Below, piece by piece: positions 23,818-35,560 of a stretch of 64,000 nt of DNA (positions are counted from its first letter, which is position 1; each line of letters opens with the position of its first letter). Position numbers and translations under genes: made by a program. The DNA lies in assembly GCF_047675955.1 (NCBI RefSeq), contig NC_132930.1:46935832-46999831 (forward strand), read 5' to 3'. The DNA comes from Chlorocebus sabaeus (lineage: Eukaryota; Chordata; Mammalia; Primates; Cercopithecidae). The notes beneath the pieces are model-generated. The model was given only the letters and a program-made list of their open reading frames with translations, was not told where the DNA came from and did not search any database.

Positions 23818-23824
23818 ACTTCAG

Positions 23825-24345
23825 ATGAATTCAATTTAGCAGAGTTTATTTGGGCAGTGAAATGATTCCAAAATCAGGCAGCACCCTGAATCAGTAGAGG
23901 CTCAGAGAGCTCCATCCAACAACTTGGGCAGTCAGTATTTATGGACAGACAAAGGAAGTGACACAGAAATCGCCTGATTGGCTACAACTAGGTGCTTGCC
24001 TTCTTTGAACCTGCCTGAGTGGTTTGCAGCCTGTGATTGGCTGAAAGCTCAGCTGCTTTGATGGGCCAAAACTCAGTGACTTCTTTCAAAGAGTCCTGTG
24101 ACTATAGCAAACCCTAACTTAACTTAATCTGTAAACAAACTGCAGGCTGGGAGTATATTCAGGCTGCAGTTTGTTTACAGATTAAGTTAGGTTGGGGTTT
24201 GCCATATGCTGAGGCAGCTTTAGGCCAAATTTAAGTTAATTTAACCTTTGGCTCTTTTAGTCAGCCTCACAATTTTGAGCAATTGACTGAAACCTTGGGC
24301 ACTGGCGTCACTTTCTGTCACCATCATAATGGATTTGTTTGGTCT
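23825..24345 (-). mobile_element. Dispersed repeat, probably ERV/LTR-derived, family not assigned
   Basis: Phrases such as gcagagtttatttgggcag, tatttatggacagacaaagg and cctgtgattggctgaaagct are familiar from a common primate LTR-like repeat, but I cannot name it. It contains a large palindrome (24103-24206). Confidence 0.5.
24103..24206. repeat. Near-perfect inverted repeat (hairpin/cruciform)
   Basis: The arms 24103-24145 and 24164-24206 are 43 nt each with about three mismatches and an 18-nt spacer. The inner 38 nt (24108-24145 versus 24164-24201) differ at two positions only. The shared core is cttaatctgtaaacaaactg. Confidence 0.9.
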
Positions 24346-24684
24346 CAGTGTGAAATTCATAATTCATAATGTCAAGTTAGTTGGATGATGATGTTTTCTT
24401 CATGTTTTGTTCCTCTAACTGTGATGAGACCATTTGATGTACGAAGGATGGCTGCGTACAAGCATTTAAGACACTTGAGGGGACAGTGCATCAGAGAGAC
24501 TGTTCTGATGGCTTTCGGGAGGAGGATATAAGAAACTGAAGCACACTCCTTAACAGGAGGCGCTGCAAACCAACTGATCAAAACCAAACAATTCAAAGTT
24601 CAGGCAATGAAGATGGTTCAACAGCATTCAAGTCCCGTTGGTCAGTCTTTCTTTGGAACACAATGGTGATTAAGAACCACAATT
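24346..24684. other. AT-richer unique or old repeat DNA
   Basis: No family is recognised and no gene is supported. Confidence 0.4.
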
Positions 24685-24685
24685 G

Positions 24686-24980
24686 GATGGGCGCGGTGGC
24701 TCACGCCTGTAATCCCAGCACTTTGGGAGGCTGAGGCGGGTGGATCACCTGAGTTCAGGAGTTCAAGACCAGCCTGACCAACACGGTGAAACACCGTCTC
24801 TACTAAAAATACAAAATTAGCCGGGCATGGTGGCATGTGTCTGTAATCCCAGCTTCTCGGGAGGCTGAGGCAGGAGAATCACTGGAACCCGGGAGGTGGA
24901 GGCTGCAGTGAGCCAAGATTGTGCCACTGCACTCCAGCCTGGCGACAGAGCAAGACTCCGTCTTAGAAAAACAAAAAAAG
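24686..24980 (+). mobile_element. Alu
   Basis: Sense Alu flanked by aagaaccaca(a/g)ttg copies at about 24672 and 24981. It sits immediately upstream of the L1. Confidence 0.93.
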
Positions 24981-25863
24981 AAGAACCACAGTTGTGGGAG
25001 ATGGCGGATAGGAGGCAGGACTAGCTTGTAGCTCTCACTTAGATGGCCAGAGAAGCATGTGGAGCCCCACATCGTGAACTTTTGCTCCAAGAACTACTGC
25101 AGGAACATACCAGGAAAGCCAAGAGAATCCACAGACCCTTTGAAGGACATGGATTGCTGCTGCAGGCTCCGTGGGACAGCTGAGGAACTCCGAAGACAAA
25201 GGACATAGTTTCTAGGGAGCTCTATGACCCTGCCCACCACCTGATCCTACCACTGCTGATGTGCTCTTGAGAGTACCACCTCCCGGCTGGGGGCCAACCA
25301 ACACAAAACCAGTGCACCTAACAAAAATACAACCAAGGACCCTGACCAAGTCCACTTTGCTCCCCTGCTACCTCCACTGGAGCAGGTGCTGGTATCCACA
25401 GCTGAGAGACCTGAAGACAGATCACATCCCAGGACTCCTGCAGACACTCCCCAGTACCAGTCCAGAGCCTGGTAGCTCTACTGGGTGGCTAGATCCAGAA
25501 GATAAAGAACAATCACTGCAGTTTGACTCTCAGAAAGCCCCATCCCTGGGGGAAAGCGGACAGCAGCACATCAAGGGAACACCCCTGTGGGACAAAAGAA
25601 TCTCAACAGCAGTCCTTGAGTCCCAGATCTTCCCTCTGACATAGTCTACCCAAATGAGAAGGAACCAGAAAAACAATTCGGATAATATGATGAAACAAGG
25701 TTCTTCAACACCCGCAAAAGATTACACTAAGTCACCAGCAATGGATCCAAATGAAGATGAAACCTCTGAATGGCCAGTAAAAGGATTCAGAAGGTTGACT
25801 CTTAAGTTAATCAAGGAGGCAACAGAGAAAGGGGAAGTCCAACTTAAAGAAATTAAAAAAACA

Positions 25864-26144
25864 GGCCGGGCGCGGTGGCTCAAGCCTGTAATCCCAGCAC
25901 TTTGGGAGGCCGAGACGGGTGGATCACTAGGTCAGGAGATCGAGACCATCCTGGCTAACACGGTGAAACCCCGTCTCTACTAAAAAATACAAAAAACTAG
26001 CCGGGTGACATGGCGGGCGCCTGTAGTCCCAGCTACTCGGGAGGCTGAGGCAGGAGAATGGCGTAAACCTGGGAGGTGGAGCTTGCAGTGAGCTGAGATC
26101 CGGCCACTGCACTCCAGCCTGGGTGACAGAGCAAGACTCCGTCT

Positions 26145-26190
<46 letters not shown>
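25864..26190 (+). mobile_element. AluYR inserted in L1 ORF1
   Basis: The perfect 15-bp duplication gaaattaaaaaaaca flanks it (25849-25863 and 26191-26205). It carries gtggctcaagcctg and gagatccggccactgc, and has an unusually long poly-A of about 45, so it is young. Confidence 0.96.
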
Positions 26191-26192
<2 letters not shown>

Positions 26193-26879
26193 AATTAAAA
26201 AAACATGACACACGGTATGAATGGAAACATCTCCAGTGAAATAGATACCATGAATTTTAAAAAAACTATCACAACTTCTGGAAGTGAAGGGCACACTTAG
26301 AGAATTGCAAAATGCACTGTAAAGTCTCAGCAATGGAATCAAACGAGCAGAAGAAAAAACTTCAGAGCTTGAAGACAAGGCTTTTGAATTAACCCAATCC
26401 AACAAAGACAAAAACAAAGAATTTTTAGAAAACAAACAAAGCCTCCAAGAAGTTTGGGATTATGTTAAATGATCAAACCTAAGAATAATTAGTGTTCCTA
26501 AGGAGAATAGAAATCTAAAAGTTTTGAAAACATATTTGAGGGAATAATTGAGGAAAACTTCCCTGGCCTTGCTAGGGATCTAGACATCTAAATACGAGAA
26601 GCTCAAAGAAGACTTAGGAAAGCCATTGCAAAAAGATCATCACCTAGACATATAGTCATCAGGTTGTGTAAAGTCAAGACAAAAGAAAAAGTCTTAAGAG
26701 CTGTGAGGCAAAAGCATCAGGTAACTGCAAAGGAAAACCTATCAGATAAACAGCAAATTTCTCAGCAGAAACCCTACAGGCTAGAAGGGATTAGGGTCCT
26801 ATCTTTAGCCTCTTTAAACAAAAGAATTATCAGCCAAGAATTTTGTATCCAGCGTCACAAATGAAGGAAGATACTTTTT

Positions 26880-27190
26880 TTTTTTTTTTTTTTTTGGTGA
26901 GGGAAGACAGAGGCTCGCTCTGTCGCCCAGTCTGGAGCGCAGTGGCGCAATCTCGGCTCACTGCAAGCTCTGTCTCCCAGTTTCATGCCATTACTTGCCT
27001 CAGCCTCCTGAGTAGCTGGGACTACAGGTGCCCACCATCACGCCTGGCTAAATTTTTTTTTTGTATTTTTAGTAGAGACGGGGTTTCACCTTATTAGCCA
27101 GGATGGTCTGGATCTCCTGAACTCGGGATCCACCTGCCTCAGCCTCCCAAAGTGCCGGGATTACAGGCATGAGCCACCGCATCCAGCCAA
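26880..27190 (-). mobile_element. AluY
   Basis: Antisense Alu in the L1. The duplication aagatacttttt lies at 26868 and 27192. Confidence 0.94.
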
Positions 27191-27231
27191 AAAGATACTT
27201 TTTACGACAAAAAAGACAAAGATGTCGTTTT

Positions 27232-27520
27232 TTTCTTTTTTCTTTTTTTTTTTTTGACGGAGTCTCGCTCTGTTGCCCAGGCTGGAGTGCAATGGCGCCA
27301 TCTTGGCCCACTGCAAGCTCCGCCTCCCAGGTTCATGCCGTTCTCCTGCCTCAGCCTCCAGAGTAGCTGGGACTACAGGTGCCTGCCACCAGGCCCGGCT
27401 AATTTTTTTTTGTATTTTTGGTAGAGACGGGGTTTCACCGTGTTAGCCAGGATGGTCTCAATCTCCTGACCTCGTGATCCTCCTCCCTCGGCCTCTCAAA
27501 GTGCTGGGATTACAGGCATA
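27232..27520 (-). mobile_element. AluY, slightly 5'-truncated
   Basis: Antisense. It lacks the last ~17 bp of the 5' end (stops at ggattacaggcat). The flanks share aaagatgtc. Confidence 0.9.
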
Positions 27521-27977
27521 AAACAAAGATGTCTTTTTCAGACAAAGGCTGAGATAATTCACCACTACTAAGCCAGCATTACACAAATTATTAAAAGGAG
27601 CTCTAAATCTTGAAACAAATCCTCAAAACACACCAAAATACAATTTCCTTAAAGCATAAATCTCACAGGACCTATAAAACAACAACACAATGAAAAAAAC
27701 CCCAAGGTATTCAGGCAACAAATAGCATGATGAATAGAACAGTACCTCGCATCTCAATACTGATATTGAATGTAAATGGCCTAAATGCTCCACCTACAAG
27801 ATACAGAATGGCAGAATGGATACGAATTCACCAAACAAGAATCTGCTGTCTTCAGGAGCCTCATCTGACACATAAGGACTCACATAAACTTAAGGTAAAG
27901 GGGTGGAAAAAGAAGTTCCATGCAAATGAACACCAAAAGTGAGCAGGAGTAGCTATTGTTAGACAAAACAAACTTTA

Positions 27978-28285
27978 TTTATTTATTTATTTATTTATTT
28001 TTCTGAGATGGAGTTTCACTCTTGTTGCCCAGGCTGGAGTGCAATGGCACAATCTCGGCTCACTGCAATCTCCGCCTCTTGGGTTCAAGTGATTCTCCTG
28101 CCTTAGCCTCCCAAGTAGCTGGGATTACAGGTGCCTGCCACCGTGGCCGGCTAATTTTTGTATTTTTAGTAGAGATGAGGTTTCACGATGTTGGCCAGGC
28201 TGGTCTCAAACTCCTGACCTCATGATTCGCCCGCCTCGGCCTCTCAAAGTGCTGGGATTACAGGCGTGAGCCACTGCACCTGGCC
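27978..28285 (-). mobile_element. Alu with (ATTT)n tail
   Basis: Antisense. The perfect duplication aaaacaaacttta (27965-27977 and 28286-28298) interrupts L1 ORF2. The tail has become (attt)n. Confidence 0.95.
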
Positions 28286-28637
28286 AAAACAAACTTTAAA
28301 GCAACAACAGTTAAAAAAAAGACAAAGAAGGTCATTAATAATGCTAAAAAGACTAGTCCAACAGGAAAATATCACAATCGTAAATATATGCACCTGACAC
28401 TGGAACTCCCAAATTTATAAAAAACTTTATAAAATAATTACTACTAGACCTAAGAAATGAGATAGAGGGCAACACAGGAATAGTGGGGGACTTCAGTACT
28501 CCACTGACAACACTAAACAGGTCATCACGACAGAAAGTCAACAAAGAAACAATAGACTTAAAGTGTACCATAAAACAAATATACTTAACAGATATTCACA
28601 GATCATTCTACCCAACGACTGCAGAATATACAGTCTA

Positions 28638-29110
28638 TGAAAGGAAAATAAATCTTGGGGACCCCAAATCACTAAGCTAAAGGGAAAAGTCAAGCTGGGA
28701 ACTGCTTAGGGCCAACCTGCCTCCCATTACATTCAAAGTCAGCCCTCTGCTCACCGACATAAATGCATCTCTGACTGCCTCCTTTGGAGAGGCTAATCAG
28801 AAATTCAGAAGAATGCGATCACTTGTTTCCTATCTACCTATGACCTGGAAGCCCCTCCCCACTTCAAGTCTTCCTGGGTTTGCTTCCAGTTGTCCTGCCT
28901 TTCCAGATGGAACCAATGTTCATCTTGCATATGTTGATTGATGTCTCATGTCTCTGTCTCCCTAGAATGCATAAAACTAAACTGTGCTCCAACCACCTTG
29001 GGCACGTCATGAAGACCTCCTGAGGCTGTGTCACGGGTGTGCATCCTCAGCCTTGGCATAATAAACGTTCTAAATTAACTGAGACCTGTCTCAGGTTTTC
29101 AGGGTTCACA
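28638..29110 (+). mobile_element. Class I ERV LTR (5' copy)
   Basis: 473 bp, beginning TGaaaggaaaataaatc and ending gggttcaCA. It contains a TATA-like cataaaac at about 28970 and the AATAAA signal (cataataaacg) at about 29058. The following ttttggtaaccacgg looks like a primer-binding region, and an ERV leader follows. A related LTR lies at 42618-42935. The family name is not assigned. Confidence 0.8.
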
Positions 29111-29766
29111 TTTTGGTAACCACGGAGGGATCCTGAGTGGAGATGCCCCTGACTTTTGACAAATCTCCTATCAGTGCTTGGTACCGGAATGAGCTAACTT
29201 TATGGCTCAAACCAAAAGGACAATTTGCTGAGGTCCGAGAGCACCCCCTCCGGAGAATCCCTCATCTCCCCAAATTTGGTCAAGATTTAGAGTTTATTTT
29301 GCTGTACAACTCCTCTTTTTTTGGAGTTTTATTTGCTTCCAACAGGGAAGGCAAGATTTCCTGTTTCCATGACGACGGAAGGTAGGTAACTCCCTTACAG
29401 AGTTAGAGTTTGCTTCCAACAGAGAATATGAGGTTTTTCCTGCTTCTAGGATGGTAGAGAGCAGTCTGCAGCCTGAGACCCATCCCTGGGTAAGTAACTG
29501 AATTGCCATTTGTCTTGGCTAAAGTTAAGATTAACAACCAGCTGGTCTTAATCTCTCCTTATCGTTAGAACACTCAGTAATCATATAAGCTGTGTGATCG
29601 TTTGTTTTGCTTAACTGTTTTTTTTTGTTGTTGTTCTTTGTTTCTGTTTTTGTTGTTTTTTCAGTCTTTTTCCCTTTGGGTTTGACCAACTGTATCTGAC
29701 TTGATCAATTCCAAAGGAAAGTTCCAAATTATGGGGAACAAAGTCTCTAAAGTAGCTGAATGACAC
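29111..29766 (+). mobile_element. ERV class I leader and start of gag
   Basis: Leader sequence follows the LTR. A gag-like start ATG at 29731 encodes MGNKVSKVAE and then a stop; the N-terminal glycine and lysine pattern fits a myristoylated gammaretroviral matrix start. The rest of gag is not recognisable. It is a broken fossil. Confidence 0.6.
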
Positions 29767-29850
29767 ACCCCTCCCTCCACACACACACAAAGGTGGTGTG
29801 CTGGGGGGAGAAAAATGGCCAGAAAAAAAGGGGAAAAAAAAGAAGGAAAT

Positions 29851-30150
29851 TTTTTTTTTTTTTTTTTTGAGACGGAGTCTCGCTCTGTCGCCCAGGCTGG
29901 AGTGCAGTGGCCGGATCTCAGCTCACTGCAAGCTCCGCCTCCCGGGTTCACGCCATTCTCCTGCCTCAGCCTCCCGAGTAGCTGGGACTACAGGCACCCG
30001 CCACCTCGCCCGGCTAATTTTTTTGTATTTTTAGTAGAGACGGGGTTTCACCGTGTTAGCCAGGATGGTCTCGATCTCCTGACCTTGTGATCTGCCCGTC
30101 TCGGCCTCCCAAAGTGCTGGGATTACAGGCTTGAGCCACCGCACCCAGCC
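29851..30150 (-). mobile_element. AluYR
   Basis: Antisense full length with gtggccggatctcagctcac and ggcttgagccacc. The flanks share ggaaa-ttttt. Confidence 0.94.
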
Positions 30151-30156
30151 GGAAAG

Positions 30157-30426
30157 TTTTTTTTGTTTTTTTTATTTTTTGAGACACGCAATCTCACTTC
30201 ACTGCAACTTCTGCCTCCCAGGTTCAAGTGATTCCCCTGCCTCAGCCTCCCAAGTAGCTGGGATTTCAGGAGCCTGCCACCATGCCCAGCTAATTTTTGT
30301 ATTTTTAGTAGAGATGGGGTTTCACTGTGTTGGCCAGGCTGGTCTTGAACTCCTGACCTCAGGTGATCCGCCTGCCTCAGCCTCCCAAAGTGCTAGGATT
30401 ACAAATGTGAGCCACCACACCGGGCC
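30157..30426 (-). mobile_element. Alu with internal deletion
   Basis: Antisense. About 40 bp of the arm near the tail (the gtcgcccaggctggagtgcag segment) is missing between gagaca and cgcaatctca. Confidence 0.88.
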
Positions 30427-30765
30427 AAAAAAGGAAACATTTTTTATTTTGACTACTTAAGGGGTTTTATTTACATAACAAGGCTAACTTGTTGTGAGCC
30501 ATGCCAAACTGAAAGAGCAATGGCTGTCACCCCACCCTGCAGTTCCATAGCTAAGGTCCTGCATTTTTTATTTTTTTTTTCACTGTGACATCCTGGGGTT
30601 GGTTCCTAAATCAAGCCCTTTCTGGTTTGATACTTGGTACTTCTGAAGTAGCAGCAATTTGTCCTAGCTAAAATATGGTAATGAGATTTTAAAGGATTTT
30701 TTTTTTTTTAAGGAGTTCAATGGTTAAAAGTCAGCTTAAGTAAAAGGCTAATGTCCAAGATGTAT
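30427..30765 (+). mobile_element. ERV-like internal sequence, low certainty
   Basis: Unique-looking, T-rich, without open frames. It lies inside the LTR-flanked interval and is probably ERV internal DNA by position. Confidence 0.35.
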
Positions 30766-30796
<31 letters not shown>

Positions 30797-30802
30797 GTGT
30801 AT
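30766..30802 (+). repeat. (TG)n microsatellite
   Basis: An interrupted TG run of about 18 units. Confidence 0.9.
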
Positions 30803-30855
30803 TTAAAAGGCCTTCATGTTTTTGTTTTTCTCTCCTAGGACCTTGTCTTTTTTAT

Positions 30856-30883
<28 letters not shown>

Positions 30884-30888
<5 letters not shown>

Positions 30889-31188
30889 TTTTTTTTTTTT
30901 TTTTTGAGGCGGAGTCTCGCTCTGTCACCCAGGCTGGAGTGCAGTGGCCGGATCTCAGCTCACTGCAAGCTCCGCCTCCCGAGTTCATGCCATTCTCCTG
31001 CCTCAGCCTCCTGAGTAGCTGGGACTACAGGCGCCCGCCACCTCGCCCGGCTAGTTTTTTTTGTAGTTTTAGTAGAGATGGGGTTTCACCGTGTTAGCCA
31101 GGATGGTCTCGATCTTCTGACCTCGTGATCCGCCCGTCTCGGCCTCCCAAAGTGCTGGGATTACAGGCTTGAGCCACCGCGCCCGGCC
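30884..31188 (-). mobile_element. AluYR
   Basis: First of four consecutive antisense Alus. Full length, with ggatctcagctcac and ggcttgagccaccgcgcccggcc. Confidence 0.94.
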
Positions 31189-31485
31189 TTCTTTTTTTTT
31201 TTTTGAGATGGAGTGTCGCTCTGTCGCCCAGGCTGGAGTGCAGTGGCCGGATCTCAGCTCACTGCAAGCTCCGCCTCCCGGGTTTACGCCATTCTCCTGC
31301 CTCAGCCTCCTGAGTAGCTGGGATTACAGGCACCCACCAACTCACCCGGCTAGTTTTTTGTATTTTTAGTAGAGACGGGGTTTCACCGTATTAGCCAGGA
31401 TGGTCTCGATCTCCTGACCTCGTGATCCGCCCGTCTCGGCCTCCCAAAGTGCTGGGATTACAGGCTTGAGCCACCATGCCCGGCC
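31189..31485 (-). mobile_element. AluYR
   Basis: Antisense and directly abutting the previous element, with a poly-T of 13. Very similar to it in sequence. Confidence 0.94.
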
Positions 31486-31768
31486 TATTATTTTTTTCTT
31501 GAGACAAGGTCTTGCTCTGTCACCCAGGCTGGAGTGCAGTGGCACGATCTCGGCTCACTGCAAGCTCCGCCGCCCGGATTCACGCCATTCTCCTGCCTCA
31601 GCCTCCCGAGTAGCTGGGACTACAGGTGCCTGCGACCACACCTAGCTACTTTTTTGTGTTTTCAGTAGAGATGGGGTTTCACCGTGTTAGCCAGGATGGT
31701 CTTGATCTCCTGACCTCATGATCTGCCCACCTTGGCCTCCCAAAGTGCTGGGATTACAGGCGTGAGAC
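31486..31768 (-). mobile_element. AluY/S
   Basis: Antisense, with the 5' end truncated after ggattacaggcgtgag. Confidence 0.9.
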
Positions 31769-31821
31769 TTTTTCACTTGATTTTTTTTACTAAAATAGTT
31801 ATTACAACAGAGGCTACTCTT

Positions 31822-32134
31822 GGTTTTTGTTTTCGTTTTTGTTTTTGTTTTTGAGATGGACTCTTGCTCTGTTGCCCCGGTTGGAGTGCAGTGGTGCAAT
31901 TTTGGCTCACTGCAACCTCCACCTCCCAGGTTCAAGTGATTCTCTTGCTTCAGCCTCCTAAGTAGCTGGGATTATAGGCATGTGCCACCATGCTTGGCTA
32001 ATTTTTGTATTTTTAGTAGAGACAGGGTTTCGCCATGTTTCCCAGGCCAGTCTCAAACTCCTGACCTCAAGTGATCCAACCACCTCAGCCTCTTAAAGCA
32101 CTGCGATTACAGGCATGAGCCACTGCTCCTGGCC
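31822..32134 (-). mobile_element. Alu
   Basis: Antisense, with a gtttttgtttttg tail and the flanking duplication ctactcttg. Confidence 0.92.
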
Positions 32135-32226
32135 TACTCTTGCGTTTTTAAGGAAGAGCATAGTTTAGACACTTAGGAATTTAAGTGTTTAAAACATTTG
32201 TTTTAAAAAACAGTTGTTTTTTTAAG

Positions 32227-32388
32227 GCCAGGTGTGGTGGCTCACGCCTGTAATCCCAGCACTTTGGGAGGCCAAGGCAGCCAGATCACGAGGTCAGGGG
32301 TTCAAGACCAGCCTGGCCAACATGGTGAAACCCCATCTCTACTAAAAATACAAAAATTAGCCAGCATGGTGGCAGGTGCCTGTAATCC
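32227..32388 (+). mobile_element. Alu left part, split by a provirus
   Basis: Sense Alu from ggccaggtgtggtggctcac to gcctgtaatcc, where a MER9-type LTR begins. The continuation, starting at taatcccagctacttgggag, is at 38014. Confidence 0.93.
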
Positions 32389-32895
32389 TATTGGGAACAA
32401 GTCCCCCAAAATCTGGCCATAAGCTGGACCGAAAACTGGCCATAAACAAAATCTCTGCAGCACATGTTCATGATGGACATAATGCCCACGCTGGAAGGTT
32501 GTGGGTTTACTGGAATGAGGGCAAGGAACGCTTGGCCTGCCCAGGCTGGAAAACCGCTTAAAGCCATTCTTAAACCACAAACAATAGCATGAGCGATGTG
32601 TGCTTTAAGGACATGCTCCTGCTGCAGTTAACTAGCCCAACCTCTTCCTTTAATTCGGCCCATCCCTTCGTTTCCCATAAGGGATACTTTTAGTTAATCT
32701 AATATCTATAGAAACAGTGCTAGTGACTGGTTTGCTGTTAACAAATATGTGGGTAAATCTCTGTTTGGGGCTCTCAGCTCTGAAGGCTGTGAGGCCCCTG
32801 ATTTCCCACTTCACACCTCTATATTTCTGTGTGTGTGTCTTTAATTCCTCTAGTGCTGGTGGGTTAGGGTCTCCCCAACCGAGCTGGTCTCAGCA
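32389..32895 (+). repeat. 5' LTR (MER9-like, 507 bp)
   Basis: It opens tattgggaacaagtccccca (TG mutated to TA) and closes ggtctcagCA. Features include tggccataaac near the start, gggtttactggaatgagg, aataaa-like tgggtaaatctc and the tgtgtgtgtctttaattcc end. Length and order match a MER9-type LTR from memory. Confidence 0.82.
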
Positions 32896-32897
32896 AG

Positions 32898-32915
32898 TGG
32901 CGTCCATCGTGGGGG
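32898..32915 (+). promoter_or_regulatory. Primer-binding site, tRNA-Lys type
   Basis: tggcgtccatcgtggggg matches the lysine primer site of K-type ERVs at 15 of 18 positions and lies two bases after the LTR end. Confidence 0.75.
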
Positions 32916-33044
32916 CTTGAATCCATGTTGAAGGGGCGCCAAAGTGACGGTTGGAGAACGTGGAACTAGCTGGAGGACACCGAGTACTCTTAAAGCGATC
33001 CCTGTGGTGGGTAAGAAGGGGAGCTCAGAAGCATCAGGGTAACA

Positions 33045-34672
33045 ATGGGACAGGTGTGGGCTGTGGTTCGTTCCACCTTGGAACTTTTGCACACTGATGG
33101 TGAGGAGGAAGGAGAGTATAGCAAAGTAACAGAAGAGGTTACAGAACATGTTTATTTGCCAGCTAAAGCTAAAGTGGCAAAGGAGGGAGAGGTTCATCCC
33201 TACCTTTCTGCACCCCCTCATTATTATTTTGAAGAAAAAGATCCTCCAGATCTTTCTTTTTTTTTTCCCCCCCCCCGAGAAGGAGTCTCGCTCTATCTCC
33301 CAGGCTGGAGTGCAGTGGCCGGATCTCAGCTCACTGCAAGCTCCGCCTCCCGGGTTCCTGCCATTCTCCTGCCTCAGCCTCCCGAGTAGCTGGGACTACA
33401 GGCGCCCGCCACCTCACCTGGCTAGTTTTTTTTTTGTATTTTTTAGTAGAGACGGGGTTTCACTGTGTTAGCCAGGATGGTCTCGATCTCCTGACCTCGT
33501 GATCCGCCCATCTCGGCCTCCCAAAGTGCTGGGATTACAGGCTTGAGCCACCGCGCCCGGCCCAGATCTTTCTTTTCCAGAGGACACTGGGTGAAAAGTA
33601 GTTGCCCCAGTGACTGTTCGAGCAGTGCCTCAAGCGACCATTCTTAGTTCTATTCAGGTAGGAATTCAGCAAGCTAGATGAGAGGGTGATTTAGAGGCTT
33701 GGCAGTTCCCTGTTAGAATACAGCCCCCAGATCAACAGGGAAACATTATAACTACAGTTGAGCCTTTTCCTTTTAAATTACTCGAAGAATTTAAGCAAGC
33801 TATAAATGATTATGGACCAGGTTCTCCTTTTGTAATGGGACTGTTAAAGAATGTTACTATTTCCAGTGGGTGATTCCTGCTGACTGGGACTCTCTTACTG
33901 GAGCTTGTCTAACTCCTGCTCAGTGCTTACAATTTAAAGCTTAGTGGCAGATGAAGCTTCCATTCAGCCTGCTTGCAATGCCCAAGCCCAATGTCAAATT
34001 AATATAACTGCAGACCAACTTTTGGGGGTTGGCGGCTGGGCCGGTTTAGATGCACAAGTGGTCATGCAGGACGAGGCCACAGAACAGCTTAGAGTGTGCA
34101 TTAGAGCTTCGGAAAAAATCACTTCCGATGGAGAACATACTCTTCCTTTAGTGCTATAAAACAGGGACCCAAAGAACCATACGCTGATTTTATAACTCGG
34201 TTACAGGAGTCTCTTAAAAAGATGATTGCAGATTCGGCTGCTCAGGATATAGTGCTGCAGTTATTAGCTTTCGACAATGCTAATCCCGATTGCCAGGCTG
34301 CCCTGTGACCTATCAGAGGGAAAGCACATTTAGTTGATTATACCACGGCCTGTGATGGTATCGGAGGTAATCTGCATAAAGCTACTCTGCTAGCACAGGC
34401 AATGGCAGGACTGAGAGTGGATAAAGGAAATACTCTGTTTCCTGGAGCTTGTTTTAACTGTGGGAAGCATGGTCATACTAAAAAAGAATGTAGAAAAAAT
34501 CAGCAAATCAGGCCACCAGATAGGGGAAAAAAGAAAACTGCTGAGTCTGAAATATGTCCAAAATGTAAAAAAGGAAAACATTGGGCTAATCAATGTCACC
34601 CTAAGTCTGATAAAGAAGGGAACCCGATTTTGGGAAACGCCATGAGGGGCCCGTCCCGGGCCCTGTTCTAAA
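33045..34672 (+). pseudogene. ERV-K gag remnant
   Basis: The matrix start is at 33045 (MGQVWAVV...), open for about 70 codons before the AluYR at 33261. Capsid-like sequence follows from 33577, with stops and frameshifts. The phrase DEASIQPACNAQAQCQ at about 33950 belongs to the capsid. Two nucleocapsid zinc knuckles of CX2CX4HX4C form are intact: 34450-34491 (CFNCGKHGHTKKEC) and 34555-34596 (CPKCKKGKHWANQC). The family role is the virion core; here it is broken in several places. Confidence 0.85.
33261..33562 (-). mobile_element. AluYR inside the ERV gag
   Basis: The 14-bp duplication cagatctttctttt is perfect (33247-33260 and 33563-33576). The antisense tail is T6 followed by C10, an unusual tail. 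Confidence 0.95.
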
Positions 34673-34740
34673 CCAGGGCATTTCCAGCTCAGGCCATTCC
34701 CTCACCCCTGTACAATGTCTGTCTCCTGCCACAGCCGGTA

Positions 34741-35560
34741 GTGCTGCAGTAGATTTATGCTGCACAAAAGCTGTGAGCCTGGGGAACTCCAACAAAAGGT
34801 CCCAACAGGAGTCTGTGGACCCTTGCCAGCAGGGACAATAGGGTTACTTCTAGGAAGGTCTAGTTTAAGTTTAAAAGGGGTACAAATACTACAAATACAT
34901 ACAGGAGTAATTGATTCAGATTACAATGGGGAAATTCATATTGTTATATCTACTTCTGTTCCCTGGAAAGCAGAGCCAGGAGAGCGCGTAGCACAGCTCC
35001 TGATTGTGCCGTATGTGGGAATGTGAAAAAGTGAAATTAAACGAACGGGAGGATTTGGAAGCACAAATAAACAAGGCAAAGCAGCTTATTGGGTAAATCA
35101 AATTACTGATAAACGTCCTACCTGTGAAATAACTATTCAGGGAAAGAAATGTAAAGGTTTGGTAGATACAGGAGCAGACATTTCAATCATTTCTCTTCAG
35201 CACTGGCCATCCACGTGGCCAATTTAAACCACTCAATTTAACACAGTTGGAGTTGGAGAAGCCCCTGAAGTATATCAAAGTAGCTATATTTTGCATTGTG
35301 TAGGGCCCGATGGACAACCTGGGACTATTCAACCAATTATAACTTCTGTACCTATAAATTTATGGGGGAGAGATTTATTACAACAATGGGGAGCTCAAGT
35401 TCTAATTCCAGAACAATTATACAGCCCTCAAAGTCAACATATGATGCATGAAATGGGGTGTGTCCCTGGTATGGGACCAGGAAAAATTTTGCAAGGTTTG
35501 AAAGAACCGCTTCAAGTGGAAAAACAAAGTTCCTGCCAAAGATTAGGAAATAATTTTTGA
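34741..35560 (+). pseudogene. ERV-K dUTPase-protease remnant
   Basis: The dUTPase domain is recognisable by AAVDLCC (from about 34746) and, in a neighbouring frame, GVIDSDYNGE and PGERVAQLLI up to 35026. The aspartic protease follows, with the active-site DTGAD at 35165-35179 and a C-terminal glycine-rich G-patch-like tail near 35460-35510. Frame changes and a stop at 35026 break it. Confidence 0.85.

Larger units (their letters stand above)
24995..28637 (+). mobile_element. L1 LINE (primate L1PB/L1MA-like), 5' UTR, ORF1 and start of ORF2
   Basis: Sense L1 starting near gggagatggcggataggagg. The ORF1 remnant begins at 25654 (MRRNQKN...) and carries C-terminal hallmarks near 26840 (nyqprilYPA-like). 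ORF2 starts near 27727, with the endonuclease N-terminal phrase LNVNGLNAPPTRYRMAEW and downstream GDFSTPLTTLNRSSRQKVNK at about 28485. It is riddled with stops and interrupted by four Alus (25864, 26880, 27232, 27978). It ends where an ERV LTR begins at 28638; no 3' half is seen. Confidence 0.85.
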
